NCBI RefSeq assembly: GCF_003172895.1
Contig: NZ_QGKL01000042.1
Location: forward strand, 372,001-436,000
Direction of reading: 5' to 3'
Length of the DNA stretch: 64,000 nt
Source of the DNA: Leucothrix arctica
GTDB taxonomy: Bacteria > Pseudomonadota > Gammaproteobacteria > Thiotrichales > Thiotrichaceae
Every line of letters starts with the position of its first letter. Position 1 is the stretch's first letter. A program made the position numbers and the translations under genes. The notes beneath the pieces were generated by a model. The model searched no databases. It worked only from the letters and a program-made list of their open reading frames with translations, and had not been told where the DNA came from. This document shows positions 63,399 to 64,000 of this stretch, piece by piece.

Positions 63399-63773
63399 AT
63401 GACCTGCTACTGCCAATCCAATAAGTCTTTTTTTGACTGCTGCGAGCCTTACCTCCGTGGAGAAGCAGCACCGACTGCCGAAGCCCTCATGCGCTCTCGC
63501 TACAGTGCTTATGTGCTAGACAAAGGAAATTACCTTTATAAAAGCTGGAGCCAAAGCACCCGTCCCAGTAAAAAGTCACTAAAGCAGGGCGAACCGATGC
63601 AGTGGCAATCATTAGAAATAATAAATACTGAAGCAGGTGGAGCCCTAGATACTGAAGGTGTTGTTGAATTTAAAGCGAGTTATTTAGTGGATGAAAAAAC
63701 TGAAACGCTTCATGAAGTTAGCCGTTTTATTAAAGAAAATAACCGTTGGGTTTATTTAGATGGTAATTATTAA
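63399..63773 (+). CDS. YchJ family protein
   Basis: A 124-aa protein with the SEC-C-like cysteine start (CYCQSNKSFFDCCEPYL) and EALMRSRYSAYVLDKGNYL, then a cystatin-like fold (VEFKASYL, FIKENNRWVYLDG). YchJ has no settled role; the Cys may bind zinc. It is slightly shorter than E. coli YchJ (152). Divergent from the uptake cluster. Confidence 0.9.
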   Translation: MTCYCQSNKSFFDCCEPYLRGEAAPTAEALMRSRYSAYVLDKGNYLYKSWSQSTRPSKKSLKQGEPMQWQSLEIINTEAGGALDTEGVVEFKASYLVDEKTETLHEVSRFIKENNRWVYLDGNY

Positions 63774-63783
63774 GTTTTGGGGG

Positions 63784-63813
63784 TTGACCAAAAACATCGC
63801 TTTGAATTATTGT
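63784..63813 (+). promoter_or_regulatory. Candidate promoter of the Val/Leu-rich leader
   Basis: -35 TTGACC (63784-63789) and -10 TTATTG (63107-offset position 63807-63812) at 17-base spacing, or TATTGT one base on; start about 63820, some 28 bases before the leader ATG. Confidence 0.45.
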
Positions 63814-63847
63814 AGCCAAACTGAATAATAAATCGCACTGACAACTA

Positions 63848-63952
63848 ATGACTAATCTTCGCCACACAAACCTAGTAACGAACTCAACACTGCTTGTCGC
63901 TGTGCTGATCGTCGTGGTGCCTGTCGTCGTAGATTACGAGAAAATGTCGTAG
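63848..63952 (+). CDS. Val/Leu-rich 34-aa leader peptide, probable ilv-type attenuator
   Basis: ATG 63848 to TAG 63950-63952. The product is MTNLRHTNLVTNS followed by TLLVAVLIVVVPVVVDYEKM and Ser. It has nine Val, five Leu and one Ile in 34 residues, with two Val triplets, as in IvbL and IlvL leader peptides. TCGTA (63927-63931) can pair with TACGA (63935-63939), which can instead pair with TCGTA at 63947-63951: two exclusive stems, the core of attenuation. The regulated gene lies past the window. Alternative: a small membrane peptide. The Shine-Dalgarno is weak. Confidence 0.6.
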   Translation: MTNLRHTNLVTNSTLLVAVLIVVVPVVVDYEKMS

Positions 63953-64000
63953 CGGTTTATTAGAGAAACAAATTCTAAAAACCCTTCGGCGAAAGCTAAA

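Noticed and set aside
1-64000. CRISPR arrays, tRNA genes, IS elements or prophage
   Set aside because: No spaced direct repeats, tRNA-like cloverleaf, transposase or phage structural gene was seen.

Overview
The window reads as chromosomal DNA from a moderately AT-rich gammaproteobacterium. Evidence is the dnaX-ybaB-recR block, scpA-scpB beside trpS and yciO, rlmG, hscC, a cydA-cydB-cydX-cydD-cydC operon with the long Q-loop form of CydA, and ygfZ. An aquatic or marine relative of the Thiotrichales is only an impression; no rRNA is present to place it. I see no tRNA, rRNA, IS element, prophage or CRISPR array. One 4.5S RNA gene (ffs) lies just upstream of dnaX.

Layout. 0-6 kb: an ABM-type monooxygenase and a flavin monooxygenase with a DnaJ-like cysteine N-terminus leave a shared control region; then small unknown proteins, a class I mannose-6-phosphate isomerase with a mannitol dehydrogenase-family enzyme, and a broken reading frame. 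6-13.3 kb: a complete cytochrome bd operon read leftward, including a 36-aa CydX gene and ending in a Crp/Fnr regulator; a perfect FNR box lies where it would activate the cydA promoter. 13.5-16.4 kb: lipase-like hydrolase, ygfZ, parvulin, YciI. 16.5-24.8 kb: yciO, trpS, scpA, scpB, a small exported protein, rlmG, and an hscC/J-domain pair. 24.8-37 kb: cobQ, folD, a beta-helix lipoprotein, an MscS channel, TatD, a membrane-anchored four-repeat protein, GST, rhomboid, MATE, HIT and DUF4184. 37-41 kb: ffs, dnaX, ybaB, recR, hinT-like, sixA. 41-53.5 kb: an HNH-like small protein, a candidate sRNA, a secreted copper amine oxidase-like protein, an FMN glutamate synthase-like protein, leuB, a GGDEF-EAL protein, a histidine phosphatase, a lipoprotein, an aspartase with an N-terminal cNMP-binding domain, and DUF3297. 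53.6-63.2 kb: a seven-gene leftward uptake and degradation cluster (two permeases, two ATPases, binding protein, acetyltransferase, heparinase II/III-like lyase) with a large internal hairpin and LacI-operator-like palindromes. 63.4-64 kb: YchJ, then a Val/Leu-rich leader peptide that looks like an ilv-type attenuator, cut by the window edge.

Most notable: dnaX has a run of ten A with stops just ahead in both shifted frames, so tau and gamma are probably made by slippage; the right end carries a probable branched-chain amino acid attenuator; the copper amine oxidase keeps its copper histidines, tyrosine and base but has an altered cofactor motif and an envelope-sorting tail; aspartase is fused to a cNMP domain; and the cyd operon appears to encode its own oxygen-type regulator with a reduced cysteine set.
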